From: JAUZPB01 sp037140715
GTDB taxonomy: Bacteria > Bacteroidota > Ignavibacteria > Ignavibacteriales > SURF-24
Reading direction: 5' to 3'
DNA length: 57,283 nucleotides
NCBI GenBank assembly: GCA_037140715.1
Contig: JBAXDX010000004.1
Location: 1 to 57,283 of the forward strand
Positions 1-9,694 of the stretch are shown here, in pieces (position 1 is the stretch's first letter; each line of letters starts with the position of its first letter). The position numbers were made by a program, and so were the translations under genes. Below the pieces are notes generated by a model. It had not been told where the DNA came from, did not search any database, and saw only the letters and a list, made by a program, of their open reading frames with translations.

Positions 1-161
1 AATCTCAGTCACTTTTCATTTTTTTTATTTTAGTTTTTTAGGTTATATTTGTTCCACTTTATAGAAATCGCCGAAACATATTCATTCAGGCCGCAAGGCT
101 TTCCCGCGAAATGGTAAATAATAATTTTATTAATATATAGATAGATAGAGTAAAAAGTAAC

Positions 162-603
162 GTCAGATTGGGTAATTGCCGCCTTTATATCAACATAAAA
201 AGACGGAGGAAAGTCCGAACTCCATAGAACAAGGCGCCGGGTAACGCCCGGGAGCTAAGCGGGCAACCGCCTGGCTACTGAAAGTGCCACAGAAAAGATA
301 CCGTCCCGATTTTATCGGGATAAGGGTGAAAAGGCAGGGTAAGAGCCTACCGCTCCGACAGTAATGCCGGGGGTCCTCAAATAGGATTAATACCGGCTCT
401 TTCCGGTATTAACATGGAAAACCACGCCTGGTGCAAGATCAAATAGGGGAGGCTGCCCGGCTTCGTTGTCGGGACAGGGTTGTTCGTCCTGAATGCTTCC
501 CGGGTAGATCGCTTAAGTTCAGGAGTAATCCTGAAACAAGATAAATAATTACCTGTCAGTCCTTACCAGGATTGATATACAGAATTCGGCTTATAGATCT
601 GAC
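162..603 (+). ncRNA. rnpB: RNase P RNA, bacterial class A
   Basis: Catalytic RNA of ribonuclease P, which removes the 5' leader of pre-tRNAs. The conserved core is easy to see: GGAGGAAAGTCCGAACTCC near 203, ACAGAAAAGATACCG near 289, AGGGTGAAAAGGCAGGGTAAG near 322, and the 3' ACCACGCCTGGTGCAAGATC block with its following G-rich segment near 420-450. The closing helix P1 pairs GTCAGAT (162-168) with ATCTGAC (597-603), and the pairing may extend outward. A T-run (609-617) follows and could end transcription. The order of conserved regions fits the ancestral class A fold. It lies directly upstream of recJ. The ends are set from P1 and may be off by a few bases. Confidence 0.95.
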
Positions 604-647
604 TTACTCTTTTTTTTACTCTGTCTCTATGCTTTGGAATAATTGTA

Positions 648-2393
648 ATGTTGAAAAAACGTTGGAAACTCAGAGACTCTGCTGATGAAAATAATATTAA
701 GTCTTTGTCCGGTTCCTTAAATATTTCGGAAATTTTGTCGAATCTGCTGATTCAAAGAGGTATTTTAAACTATCAGCTTGCTAAATCATTTTTCCGCCCT
801 TCAATCGATGACCTGTATGACCCATATCTGATGAACGGAATGGAAGTGGCTTCCTTACGTTTAATTAAAGCCGTTACTTCCAACGAACTTATTTATATTC
901 ACGGAGATTATGACGTGGACGGCACCTGCGCCGCGGCTCTGATGTACCTCTTCTTAAGAGAACTTGGCGCGCGCGCGGAGATTTACATCCCTAACCGCCT
1001 GACTGAAGGCTATGGAATTTCTAAATCAGGCATCGAAATTATTAGCAGTCGCGGAGCTTCGCTTATTATTACCGTTGACTGCGGCATCACAGCAACAGAG
1101 GAAACCGAGCTTGCAAAATCGCTCGGCATGGATGTAATCATCTGCGACCACCATCAGCCCGGCAATGTAATCCCTGATGCTTATGCCGTACTTGACCCGC
1201 TCAAACCTGGCTGCAATTACCCGTTTAAATATTTATCAGGCGCGGGTGTTGCTTTTAAGCTTGCTCAGGCCGTGGGAGACAGAATCGGCAAACGCGAGAT
1301 CCCGCTTAAATATCTCGATCTTGTAGCAATCGCCGGAGCTGCCGACATAGTGGCACTTGAAGATGAAAACCGCATTCTTGTAAGAAAAGGTCTTGAACTT
1401 GTAAATTCATCGCCCCGCCCTGGCATCGCCGCCCTCATACGCAGCTCCGGAATGGAACAGGGCAACCTCTCCGCCGGAAATATAGTCTTTACAATAGCTC
1501 CGCGAATTAACGCCGTAGGCCGTATGGGCGATGCAAGTCGCGCTGTGGACCTTTTTATTACAGACGATAACGCCCAGGCTGCGAAATTTGCGCGGATACT
1601 CGAAGGTGAAAACTACGAAAGAAGAAAAATTGACGAGATTACTTATTCACATGCTATCGAACTTGTAGAATCCTCTGTCAATCTTGTGGAAGACCTTGCC
1701 ATTGTCCTGCATGAGGAAAACTGGCACCCTGGCGTAATTGGAATAGTCGCTTCGAGACTGGTCGAAAAGTATTACCGCCCGACCGTCATGCTTACTACGG
1801 TTGACGGCGTGGCAAAGGGTTCCGCAAGAAGTATAGTGGGCTTTAATATATATGAAGCCCTTAAACAGTGCGAAGATTTGCTACTTCAGTTCGGAGGCCA
1901 CGAGGCCGCCGCCGGACTTGCTCTGGAACTGAATAAGCTTGCAGAGTTTAAAGAGAAATTTAATCAGGTGGTCAGAACAACCGTTAAGTCCGATGACGTT
2001 TCACCTGAAATTATTGTTGATGCTAAGTTGACACTAACCGACCTCACACCAAAGTTTATCCGCATACTCGATGAGTTCGCTCCATTCGGACCGTCAAATA
2101 TGCGCCCTGTATTTATGATAGAGAATGTTCAGGTTACTAATCCGCCCAGAGTCGTAGGAACAAACCATATCATACTTGCAATAAAACAGGACGGATGCGA
2201 CAAGATTTTTGACACCATCGGTTTTAACCTCGGCAGTTTCGCTTCTCAGATAAATAAAGATAAGAATCTCGTGGACCTTGTATTTACTATTGAACAAACG
2301 GTGCGCGACGGACGTAGCTTCCCGCAGTTGAGGTTAAAGGATATACGGGTTAAGTCAATCGGGGAAAATGCAGTACCGATAAAAAACTTTTAA
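648..2393 (+). CDS. recJ: Single-stranded-DNA 5'-3' exonuclease RecJ
   Basis: RecJ degrades single-stranded DNA 5' to 3' in recombinational repair (RecF pathway) and mismatch repair. The 581-residue length is normal. Metal-binding motifs of the DHH phosphoesterase family are present: HGDYDVDG at residues 85-92, VDCGIT near 143, and CDHH at 166-169. The DHHA1 motif GGHEAAAG lies in the C-terminal half, followed by an OB-like C-terminal region. The start is an ATG just after the RNase P RNA, without a strong Shine-Dalgarno sequence. It is the first gene of a same-strand repair cluster with yebC, ruvC and ruvA. Confidence 0.95.
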   Translation: MLKKRWKLRDSADENNIKSLSGSLNISEILSNLLIQRGILNYQLAKSFFRPSIDDLYDPYLMNGMEVASLRLIKAVTSNELIYIHGDYDVDGTCAAALMYLFLRELGARAEIYIPNRLTEGYGISKSGIEIISSRGASLIITVDCGITATEETELAKSLGMDVIICDHHQPGNVIPDAYAVLDPLKPGCNYPFKYLSGAGVAFKLAQAVGDRIGKREIPLKYLDLVAIAGAADIVALEDENRILVRKGLELVNSSPRPGIAALIRSSGMEQGNLSAGNIVFTIAPRINAVGRMGDASRAVDLFITDDNAQAAKFARILEGENYERRKIDEITYSHAIELVESSVNLVEDLAIVLHEENWHPGVIGIVASRLVEKYYRPTVMLTTVDGVAKGSARSIVGFNIYEALKQCEDLLLQFGGHEAAAGLALELNKLAEFKEKFNQVVRTTVKSDDVSPEIIVDAKLTLTDLTPKFIRILDEFAPFGPSNMRPVFMIENVQVTNPPRVVGTNHIILAIKQDGCDKIFDTIGFNLGSFASQINKDKNLVDLVFTIEQTVRDGRSFPQLRLKDIRVKSIGENAVPIKNF

Positions 2394-2435
2394 ATAAAAT
2401 AAATAATCTTAAAAAAATAATTATTAGGAGTAATT

Positions 2436-3170
2436 ATGTCAGGTCACTCAAAATGGGCAACCATTAGAAGAAAGAAAGGAGCATTAGACGCTAAAAGAGG
2501 TAAACTCTTTACTAAACTGATTAAAGAGATAACTATTGCAGCGCGCGGTGGCGGTGATTCAAGTGGCAACCCGCGTCTGAGATTAGCTGTCGATAATGCT
2601 AAATCAGCCAATATGCCCGCTGATAACATTGAAAGGGCAATTAAAAAAGCAACCGGCGAACTTGAAGGCGCCACATATCTTGAAATTACTTACGAAGGCT
2701 ACGCTCCCGGCGGCATAGCAGTTATGGTTGAAACAGTTACCGATAATAAAAACCGTACAGTAGCCGAAGTCCGCCATCTCTTTAGCAAAGGTGGTGGCAA
2801 TATGGGCGAATCAGGCTCTGTCGCCTGGATGTTTGACCGCAATGGCATTATCACTATTCCAAAACAGGATAAGTCGGAAGATGATATCATGGAAATCGTA
2901 CTCGAAGCTGGTGGCGATGATCTTCAGACCGAAGAGGACTTTTACTCAATCCAGACATCTGTCGAATTTTTTGAGCCTGTACGTAAAGCTATCCTCGATA
3001 AGGGACTTAAAGTTGAAAACGCTTCTATCCAATGGGTCGCAAAGAATCTCGTTGGCGTTGCGGGCGAAGATGCAGAAAAATTAATTAAGCTGATTGAAAA
3101 TCTTGAAGATAACGATGATGTTCAGAATGTTTATACAAACGCTGACATAGACGACAGCGCAATTGCTTAA
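2436..3170 (+). CDS. yebC: YebC/PmpR (TACO1) family protein
   Basis: The protein is 244 residues, the usual family length. It opens with the family signature MSGHSKWATIRRKKGALD and has the TYEGYAPGG and GGNMGESGSVAWMF segments. The family has been described as DNA-binding regulators. Some YebC-type proteins and mitochondrial TACO1 act at the ribosome instead, on translation of difficult (polyproline) stretches, so the function here is uncertain. The start is well supported by AGGAG about 7 bases upstream. It lies directly before ruvC, a common arrangement across bacteria (yebC-ruvC-ruvA). Confidence 0.94.
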   Translation: MSGHSKWATIRRKKGALDAKRGKLFTKLIKEITIAARGGGDSSGNPRLRLAVDNAKSANMPADNIERAIKKATGELEGATYLEITYEGYAPGGIAVMVETVTDNKNRTVAEVRHLFSKGGGNMGESGSVAWMFDRNGIITIPKQDKSEDDIMEIVLEAGGDDLQTEEDFYSIQTSVEFFEPVRKAILDKGLKVENASIQWVAKNLVGVAGEDAEKLIKLIENLEDNDDVQNVYTNADIDDSAIA

Positions 3171-3185
3171 AGAATTGCAGGTAAA

Positions 3186-3722
3186 ATGATTATTATTGGC
3201 GTAGACCCTGGTACGGTAGTAACCGGCATCGGGATAATAGAACAGCTTAATAACTCGCTCTCTTACGTTTACCAGGGAGCTATTAAGCTGTCGGTAAATA
3301 TATCTATCCCTGCCAGACTCGAGATGATTTACAACGAACTGGATAAGCAGATAAAAATCTACCAGCCTGAGGAATTTGCCATCGAAACGGCATTCTACGG
3401 CAAAAATATCCAGTCGGCTCTTAAAATAGGTTATGCGCGCGGAGTAGCAATGCTGGCCGCTGCGCATAACAGACTTCCGGTTAACGAATATTCTCCGCGC
3501 GAAGTAAAAAAATCAGTATCGGGCAACGGCTCAGCTACCAAGTCGCAGGTACAGTATATGATTCACTGCCTGCTTGAAATTAAGGATAAGGAAATGCTCT
3601 TCGATGAAAGCGATGCTCTGGCAATTGCGATCTGTCATGCTTTCAGAACTAAATCAGCTTCGCCAAAAAGCAACAGCTGGAAAATTTTTGTTGAAAAAAA
3701 TCCCGGCAGGATAATACAATGA
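3186..3722 (+). CDS. ruvC: Holliday junction resolvase RuvC
   Basis: RuvC is a dimeric endonuclease that cuts four-way Holliday junctions during homologous recombination, working with the RuvAB branch-migration motor. At 178 residues it has normal length. The RNase H-fold acidic residues are visible: D7 in IIGVDPG, E67 in FAIETAF, and D140/D143 in FDESDALA. Its stop overlaps the ruvA start in an ATGA junction at 3719-3722, which implies translational coupling. ruvB is not in the window. Confidence 0.95.
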   Translation: MIIIGVDPGTVVTGIGIIEQLNNSLSYVYQGAIKLSVNISIPARLEMIYNELDKQIKIYQPEEFAIETAFYGKNIQSALKIGYARGVAMLAAAHNRLPVNEYSPREVKKSVSGNGSATKSQVQYMIHCLLEIKDKEMLFDESDALAIAICHAFRTKSASPKSNSWKIFVEKNPGRIIQ

Positions 3723-4303
3723 TAGGACATTTAACAGGCAGAATTATTTCAAAGAAACCCACCCAGGTAATTCTTGATGTTCACGGTGTGGGATATGTCG
3801 TTTATATATCAATAAACACATTCGAAAAGATCCCTGACATTGGACAGACCGTTTCGCTTCACATATTCATGTCTGTAAAAGAAGATGCACTTACTCTCTT
3901 CGGATTCTTTTCGGAACCGGAAAAACAGATGTTCGAATTACTGATAAGCGTAAACGGAATAGGTCCCAGGCTCGCTCAGAATGTTCTGTCCGGTATTCAA
4001 ATCGAAGACCTTTGCCAGGCACTTAAAACAGGCAATCTGCCAAGGCTCATAGCCATCCCGGGTATCGGAAGAAAGACCGCGGAAAGAATGCTGATTGATT
4101 TAAGAGAAAAGGCAGATAACATTGCAGAAGAGAAAAACTCAGCTATTCCGTATAAAGTAAAAGACGATGCCATCGCGGCTCTCACTACCTTAGGCTATAA
4201 CCAGAAAATGTCAGAGAAAGTCATCCGCGACCTGCTTACTGGCAATCCGGCAATGACAATTGAGGACTTAGTCAGGCAGGCGTTATCCCATTTAAGCAAA
4301 TAA
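3719..4303 (+). CDS. ruvA: Holliday junction branch-migration protein RuvA
   Basis: RuvA binds the Holliday junction as a tetramer and loads the RuvB ATPase. The 194 residues show the three expected parts: an N-terminal OB-fold domain (about 1-64), two helix-hairpin-helix motifs (ISVNGIGPRLAQNVLS and IPGIGRKTAERML, about 72-125), and a C-terminal RuvB-contacting domain (ALTTLGYNQKMSEKVIRDL). The start overlaps the ruvC stop. It ends 12 bp from the convergent FAH-family gene, with no clear hairpin between them. Confidence 0.95.
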   Translation: MIGHLTGRIISKKPTQVILDVHGVGYVVYISINTFEKIPDIGQTVSLHIFMSVKEDALTLFGFFSEPEKQMFELLISVNGIGPRLAQNVLSGIQIEDLCQALKTGNLPRLIAIPGIGRKTAERMLIDLREKADNIAEEKNSAIPYKVKDDAIAALTTLGYNQKMSEKVIRDLLTGNPAMTIEDLVRQALSHLSK

Positions 4304-4314
4304 GATAAGTTGCC

Positions 4315-4977
4315 TTACGTAATCTCTGTTTCCAGCACCGCGACCAGACTAATCTCCGCTTCAAGTTTGTCTCCTTTAACCACGCGGCTTACTCCCGCCG
4401 GAGTGCCGGTATAAATAAGGTCTCCTTTCTCCAGTGTCATAACCGAGGAAATATATTTTACCAGCTGAGCCGGAGTATGCGTCATCTTATTGAGACTGCA
4501 ATTCTGCCTGATTTCGCCATTCACTTTCAGCCTTATAACCTCGTTCATAGTAAGCCGGTATTCGCTTTTAAGTATGAAGTCTGACAATACCGCCGCCGTA
4601 TCGAAACATTTAGCGATAGTCCACGGGTCACCTTTGTCCTTCGCAGCGTTCTGAATATCGCGTAGTGTCATATCAAGCCCGACTCCGTAACCGTCAATTG
4701 CCTTTTCAGCCTCATCAAGGTCCTTCGCGTCTTTTACCGTTTCTCCGATAAGTAGAACCAGTTCGGTCTCATAGTGCAGATTATTTGAATAAGACGGATG
4801 AACAACCTTTTCACCAGAAAAAATAATATTAGAAGCAGGTTTAAGGAAAATAATCGGGAATTCATCAGGCTCATTGTGGCCAAGTTCCCTTGCATGTTCC
4901 TCATAATTACGCCCCACACAGACAATTTTACCTGCTATGAACTCTTCGCTGGAATTTCTAATATTGATTTTTTTCAT
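4315..4977 (-). CDS. Fumarylacetoacetate hydrolase (FAH) family protein
   Basis: The 220-residue protein is the size of the short FAH branch (acylpyruvases, oxaloacetate decarboxylases, 2-hydroxyhepta-2,4-diene-1,7-dioate isomerases). It shows the family core: CVGRNYEEHARELG, a KPASNI segment, HYETELVLLIGE carrying metal-binding acidic residues, and the C-terminal GDLIYTGTPAGVSRV. These enzymes cleave C-C bonds or tautomerise beta-keto acids using Mg2+ or Mn2+. The sequence alone does not give the substrate. It lies downstream of a secreted protein gene on the same strand. Confidence 0.88.
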   Translation of the reverse strand: MKKINIRNSSEEFIAGKIVCVGRNYEEHARELGHNEPDEFPIIFLKPASNIIFSGEKVVHPSYSNNLHYETELVLLIGETVKDAKDLDEAEKAIDGYGVGLDMTLRDIQNAAKDKGDPWTIAKCFDTAAVLSDFILKSEYRLTMNEVIRLKVNGEIRQNCSLNKMTHTPAQLVKYISSVMTLEKGDLIYTGTPAGVSRVVKGDKLEAEISLVAVLETEIT

Positions 4978-5076
4978 AACATTGCCCCCTTTTTGCTTTA
5001 TATGTTTCCATTTGCTCTTAATTAATCGTATTTATTCAAAGAAAGCCTTAAATCTGCGGTGTGGATGTCTTCCCTC

Positions 5077-6333
5077 TCAGGTCTTCTGCTTCTTCTTCCG
5101 CGCGGCAGGAAAAAGGATGTTATTCAAAATAAGCCTGTACCCTGGCGAATTCTTATAGAGCGCAAGATCGGTCGATGGACTACCCACCATGTGCTGATAA
5201 TCCTCCGGGTCATGACCGCCGTAGAAGGTAAACGTGCCACGCCCAAAATTTCCATGAATATACTTTACCTGATCTGTTCCGGCTCTCTCTCCAAGAATAA
5301 TCACAGATTTCTTAATCATGTTCCTATGAAACATTGTAGTCTGCCCCATAAAACCATGTACAACATTAACATGATCCTGCGTCAGCATTGCCGGTACAGG
5401 GTCATACTTAGCAGAAAAATCAAACAAAGTAAAATAATCATTCTGCGCCGAACCAATTTCTGGAAGCTGAACATCAATACTGCTATACTCGTAAACGAAT
5501 GGATCCATCTCAAGCTGAAAGTTCTCGAAAGCAAGTGTCCTGCTGAAATCGAGCTTCTTCTGAACATCAGGGTCGGCCGCATCTCCGTCATAAATCTTAT
5601 CACATAAGTCCGTATTCTCCGAAGCGAGGGCTATATCATAAGAATCCGTAGCCGAACACATTGAAAAGAGAAATCCCCCCTGGGATACAAAATTTTTAAT
5701 AGTCCTTGCCACCTCCTTTTCCATTTCAGAAACTTTTCTGTAGCCAAGTTTCTTTGCCTCATTTTCATAAAGCATCTGCTGATCGATGTACCACTGCGCA
5801 CCGGAGAAACTTGCATAAAACTTTCCATACTGTCCCGTAAAATCCTCGTGGTGGAGATGCAGCCAGTCATATTTCTGCATATCCCCCTTTAATATTTCGT
5901 CCATCCAGACCTTATCATAAGGAACTTCGGCATATTCAAGGACAAGAGTTACAGCATCGTCCCACGGCTTAAAGCCGGGCGGAACATAAACGGCAATTCT
6001 TGGAGCCTTTTCAAGTCGCATTACTTCCATATTCTGATCTTCGCTTTGTACGAGCGCAAAAATATCCGAAGCCTGTGAAACCGAAAGTTCATCGAATGCC
6101 ACACCTTTAACGCGGCAGATATTCGCAGTCTCATTTGAATAATCAAGCATAAAACTTCCGCCACGATAGTTCAGCAACCAGTCCGCCTTCAATCCGTTTC
6201 TTAATGCGTTAAAGACAACTCCGTAAGCTTTCAGATGGTCAGTCTGCTGAAGGTCCATGCAGATAAGAAACTTCGACTGCGCGAAAGCTTCTATCCCAAG
6301 GATGATGAACAATATTATTGACAGCCGTTTCAT
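5077..6333 (-). CDS. Secreted conserved protein of unknown function
   Basis: The 418 residues begin with a signal peptide (MKRLSIILFIILGIEAFAQS; cleavage expected after AFA). The mature part opens with KFLICMDLQQTDHLKAYGV. Relatives in Bacteroidota, as I recall, are often labelled asparagine synthetase B; I see no glutaminase cysteine or ATP-pyrophosphatase loop here, so I would not carry that name over. Glycine-rich segments (FGRGTFTFYGGHDPEDYQH, GGFLFSMCSATDSYD) suggest an alpha/beta fold of the class-I-glutamine-amidotransferase or ThuA type, but this is a guess. The C-terminus is basic (ARKKKQKT). It is probably periplasmic. Its downstream neighbour is the FAH gene, 99 bp away. Confidence 0.7.
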   Translation of the reverse strand: MKRLSIILFIILGIEAFAQSKFLICMDLQQTDHLKAYGVVFNALRNGLKADWLLNYRGGSFMLDYSNETANICRVKGVAFDELSVSQASDIFALVQSEDQNMEVMRLEKAPRIAVYVPPGFKPWDDAVTLVLEYAEVPYDKVWMDEILKGDMQKYDWLHLHHEDFTGQYGKFYASFSGAQWYIDQQMLYENEAKKLGYRKVSEMEKEVARTIKNFVSQGGFLFSMCSATDSYDIALASENTDLCDKIYDGDAADPDVQKKLDFSRTLAFENFQLEMDPFVYEYSSIDVQLPEIGSAQNDYFTLFDFSAKYDPVPAMLTQDHVNVVHGFMGQTTMFHRNMIKKSVIILGERAGTDQVKYIHGNFGRGTFTFYGGHDPEDYQHMVGSPSTDLALYKNSPGYRLILNNILFPAARKKKQKT

Positions 6334-6429
6334 AAGAGTTCTTTTTTATATAAAAAAAAGCTCCTTATACAAAAATAAAGAGATCTATTAAAATAATTCC
6401 GTATGTGTTCAATAAGTAAGTAAATTTAG

Positions 6430-7683
6430 CTATGCTGATTTTCTATCGGCTTTGATATAGATTGGCTCGGCAAATTCCATAACCGTATCCTTCGTAATAA
6501 TACATTTATCTACATTATCCATTGATGGCAGTTCGTACATAATATCGAGCAGGAAATCCTCAACAATCGAACGTAATGCTCTCGCACCTGTTTTTCTCTC
6601 CAGAGCTTTTAATACAATAGCATCAACCGCGAAAGGATCAAACTCCAGCTCAACACCCTCCATCAGGAACAGCTTCTTGTACTGCTTTAATATCGCGTTC
6701 TTTGGCTCAGTAAGAATATTCTTAAATGCCTCTTTCGAAAGAGTCTGAAGCGGAGCGATAACAGGCAGACGCCCGATAAGCTCAGGTATAAGTCCGTACT
6801 TAAGCAGGTCCTCATGCTGAACAAGCGACAAAAATGAGTTTGAAGTCATATCATGACTGCCCGATACCTCAGAGCCGAATCCCATCTTATTCTTATTTAT
6901 TCTTGAAGCAATAATATTCTCGATGCCTGCAAACGCACCTCCAACAATAAAAAGTATATTTTTTGTGTTAACATTAACCAGACTCTGTTCCGGATGCTTG
7001 CGTCCGCCTCTCGGGGGAACACCGGCTACAGTTCCCTCAAGTATTTTAAGAAGCGCCTGCTGAACGCCTTCACCGGAAACATCACGCGTAATCGAAGTGC
7101 TTTCGCTCTTGCGTGCTATTTTATCTATTTCATCAATATATACAATCCCTTTTTGTGCTCTCTCAAGGTTATAGTCTGCCGACTGAAGCAACCTTACCAG
7201 AACAGTCTCCACATCATCTCCGACATAGCCAGCTTCCGTGAGTGTTGTAGCATCTGCAATGGCAAACGGTACATCCAGAATTTTTGCCAGCGTCTGTGCA
7301 AGTAATGTCTTGCCAACACCGGTTGGTCCAATCAGCAGAATGTTACTCTTCTCTATTTCAACATCATCAAGCTCAAAGAATGTCGATTTGGACTGAACTC
7401 TTTTATAATGATTATAAACTGCTACGGATAAAACCTTCTTTGCCCTCTCCTGATCTATCACATACTCATCCAGATTATTCTTAATCATAACGGGAGTAAG
7501 AACATACTCCTCCTTCATTTTACCGGAATAAGCGGCAAGGTTATTTTTTAGAATGTCAACGCTGGTGGAAATACACATATCACAAATATAAACATCAGGA
7601 CCTGCCACCATGCTCGAAACTTCGCTGCCATCGCGTCCACAGAAAGAGCATTTAACAGCCTTGTGATTGATTCTTTTACTCAT
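6430..7683 (-). CDS. clpX: ATP-dependent Clp protease ATP-binding subunit ClpX
   Basis: ClpX is the AAA+ unfoldase that feeds ssrA-tagged and other substrates to ClpP. The 417 residues include the N-terminal C4 zinc-binding domain (C12, C15, C34, C37), Walker A GPTGVGKT at 119-126, Walker B with IVYIDEIDKIA, a pore-loop region at AGYVGDDVE, and a sensor-2 arginine in TGARALRSI. The start codon overlaps the stop of the upstream TPR gene (ATGA at 7680-7683), an unusual partner. clpP is not in the window. Confidence 0.96.
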   Translation of the reverse strand: MSKRINHKAVKCSFCGRDGSEVSSMVAGPDVYICDMCISTSVDILKNNLAAYSGKMKEEYVLTPVMIKNNLDEYVIDQERAKKVLSVAVYNHYKRVQSKSTFFELDDVEIEKSNILLIGPTGVGKTLLAQTLAKILDVPFAIADATTLTEAGYVGDDVETVLVRLLQSADYNLERAQKGIVYIDEIDKIARKSESTSITRDVSGEGVQQALLKILEGTVAGVPPRGGRKHPEQSLVNVNTKNILFIVGGAFAGIENIIASRINKNKMGFGSEVSGSHDMTSNSFLSLVQHEDLLKYGLIPELIGRLPVIAPLQTLSKEAFKNILTEPKNAILKQYKKLFLMEGVELEFDPFAVDAIVLKALERKTGARALRSIVEDFLLDIMYELPSMDNVDKCIITKDTVMEFAEPIYIKADRKSA

Positions 7684-9551
7684 AAATTTTTACTCGGTTT
7701 ATTTTTTAATTCATTAATATTTTCTCTGGCACCGTCAAGGTATAAGGAGTTTGGAAATTTAGCAAGTAAATTTTCATACGATTCAATTGCTTTTATCGTA
7801 TCCTTAAACCCATACTGATAAACCTGTCCAAGCAGAAACAGGGATTTGTCAGCATAAATATTTTTCTCGCTCTGTACCGCTATCGCACTTAGCAATGCAA
7901 TGGCTGACTGCAGGTCATCAAGAGCAAGAATCATCTCAGCATATCTTAGCGCAGACAAATCTCGTATAGTAAACAGATTTTCATTCCTGGAAAGTTTCGC
8001 GTATATCTCCGAAGCAGCCATGAACTTCTTCTGATAAGACATAAGTTCAGCCAAAGCAAACCGCGAAAGACTCAGCGAATCATTCTTTGTAGTATTTATT
8101 AAAAGCGACAGCTCGATGGCATCGTTTGTATGATTCTCATTATAATTTATCTCAACATCTTTCAACATCCCCGAAGCTCCACTAAAATCTCCGTTCCAAA
8201 AAAAGATTCGTGCCTTCATAAATACCGAAAAATTTTTATCCTGAGAAGCAGGCTGCGGATTTTCCAGTATCATATCATAGTAGTTCTGAGCCTGGGCAAA
8301 CGCACCTTTAACAATTGCAATCTCGGCAAGCTTCGCGTATGACGGGACTGCAAATCCGGTCATACGCGAATTATCAACCACCTTATGAAAAGCCTCCGCC
8401 GCGCCATCGATGTCAGAAAACCTTTCCATCTTAATAAGCCCGGTTCTGTATGCTGACTCAAAAGCCACCTCGTTACCGGGATAATCTTTTATCAGTTCGG
8501 CATAAGCGGAAAGAACATTCAGATATTCTTCCCTGTCCTGATTTATTGTACCCCTGGTTTGAAAGAATGGTTTCCAGGTATCACCCTGCTTTTCATACTT
8601 ATTATTGAGGCTTGCTTCAAGCGTCTTAGCGTAACCCATCTTAGCTGACGGGGCAAAAGGAGAAGCAGGATAATCATCCAAAATTTTCTTGAACGCATCA
8701 GAAGCAATATCAAACTCAGAGTCCCTGAAAGCACGCTCGGCAAAGTTATACAAATCTCCGCCACCGTTCTTTTTTATTCCGTCAATTTTAGCATAAGCTT
8801 CATAAGCCTCGTCATAATGCCCTGATTCAACATAGAGCCAGCCAAGTAAAGCCAGAATATTTTGGTCATTGGTTTTCTTTGCCCATGAGGCAACAGTCTC
8901 GATTGTCAGCTTTTGAGCATCGGCTTTATTCATATAAGTTGAAAAGCGCGTCAGTATGAACTGAAACTGCGCCGGGTCTTTTAAAAGAATCTGGCAGTAT
9001 TCATCTGCTGCTTCTCGGTACTTCATCAACACAGAATAAATATTAGCAAGGTCATAAGAAAAATTAAAGTTATCCTGCGTGAGCTTCTTTCCCCTTAATA
9101 AAATATCAGATGCCTTTTCAAAAGCCCGCTTTTCGATGGCATAACTGGCAATTAAACGATAAACCGTTTGCTTATCGGGCAATACATTCAGGGCTTCATC
9201 CCAAACCTCAAAAGCTTTCTTTTCATCGCCTTTTAAATAATACGAACCGCCAAGCAGTCCGTACATATTAATATCCTGAGGCGATTTTTTTAGTCTGCGT
9301 TCGGTTATCGCAATGGAAGAATCATAATTCTTAAACTGGATATATATTCTATTAAGAGCATCAAAGAACAGATAATTATCAGGTTGCCACTTATAAATAT
9401 CTTCATAAATTAACGCAGCTTTCTTAAGGTCGCCCGACTGCTCATAACTTTGCGCAAGCAAAAAACGGTTGTGAATATCGCCCTGTTGCGCTCTGCAAAT
9501 TTCAGCCACTGATAATGTGAGAAATAGATAAATGACAAATCTACAATACAT
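7680..9551 (-). CDS. Secreted tetratricopeptide-repeat protein
   Basis: The 623 residues carry an N-terminal signal sequence (hydrophobic FVIYLFLTLSVAEICRAQQ) followed by repeated helix-turn-helix TPR units along almost the whole length, for example LAQSYEQSGDLKKAALIYEDI, LGGSYYLKGDEKKAFEVWDEA and LGWLYVESGHYDEAYEAYAKI. C-terminal units (FLLGQVYQYGFKDTIKAIESY) resemble the outer-membrane-lipoprotein/YbgF type. TPR solenoids scaffold protein-protein contacts; this one is probably periplasmic. It overlaps clpX by 4 bp, so the two are likely co-translated, though no functional link is evident. Confidence 0.85.
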   Translation of the reverse strand: MYCRFVIYLFLTLSVAEICRAQQGDIHNRFLLAQSYEQSGDLKKAALIYEDIYKWQPDNYLFFDALNRIYIQFKNYDSSIAITERRLKKSPQDINMYGLLGGSYYLKGDEKKAFEVWDEALNVLPDKQTVYRLIASYAIEKRAFEKASDILLRGKKLTQDNFNFSYDLANIYSVLMKYREAADEYCQILLKDPAQFQFILTRFSTYMNKADAQKLTIETVASWAKKTNDQNILALLGWLYVESGHYDEAYEAYAKIDGIKKNGGGDLYNFAERAFRDSEFDIASDAFKKILDDYPASPFAPSAKMGYAKTLEASLNNKYEKQGDTWKPFFQTRGTINQDREEYLNVLSAYAELIKDYPGNEVAFESAYRTGLIKMERFSDIDGAAEAFHKVVDNSRMTGFAVPSYAKLAEIAIVKGAFAQAQNYYDMILENPQPASQDKNFSVFMKARIFFWNGDFSGASGMLKDVEINYNENHTNDAIELSLLINTTKNDSLSLSRFALAELMSYQKKFMAASEIYAKLSRNENLFTIRDLSALRYAEMILALDDLQSAIALLSAIAVQSEKNIYADKSLFLLGQVYQYGFKDTIKAIESYENLLAKFPNSLYLDGARENINELKNKPSKNL

Positions 9552-9694
9552 AGTACAAATATCCGTAAAACGGTGCTCTCATTCAAGGTAAATTATTCTT
9601 ACATATTTTGCTTTGTGGTGAAAGCGCATAATATGGACAGGTTAATCTGTTCCAGTAGCAAGTATAGCACAGCTTTTCCCCGCCCTGTTTACAA

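Noticed and set aside
5059..5607. 182-codon plus-strand ORF
   Set aside because: It is antisense to the secreted-protein gene, which has a signal peptide and coherent protein sequence.
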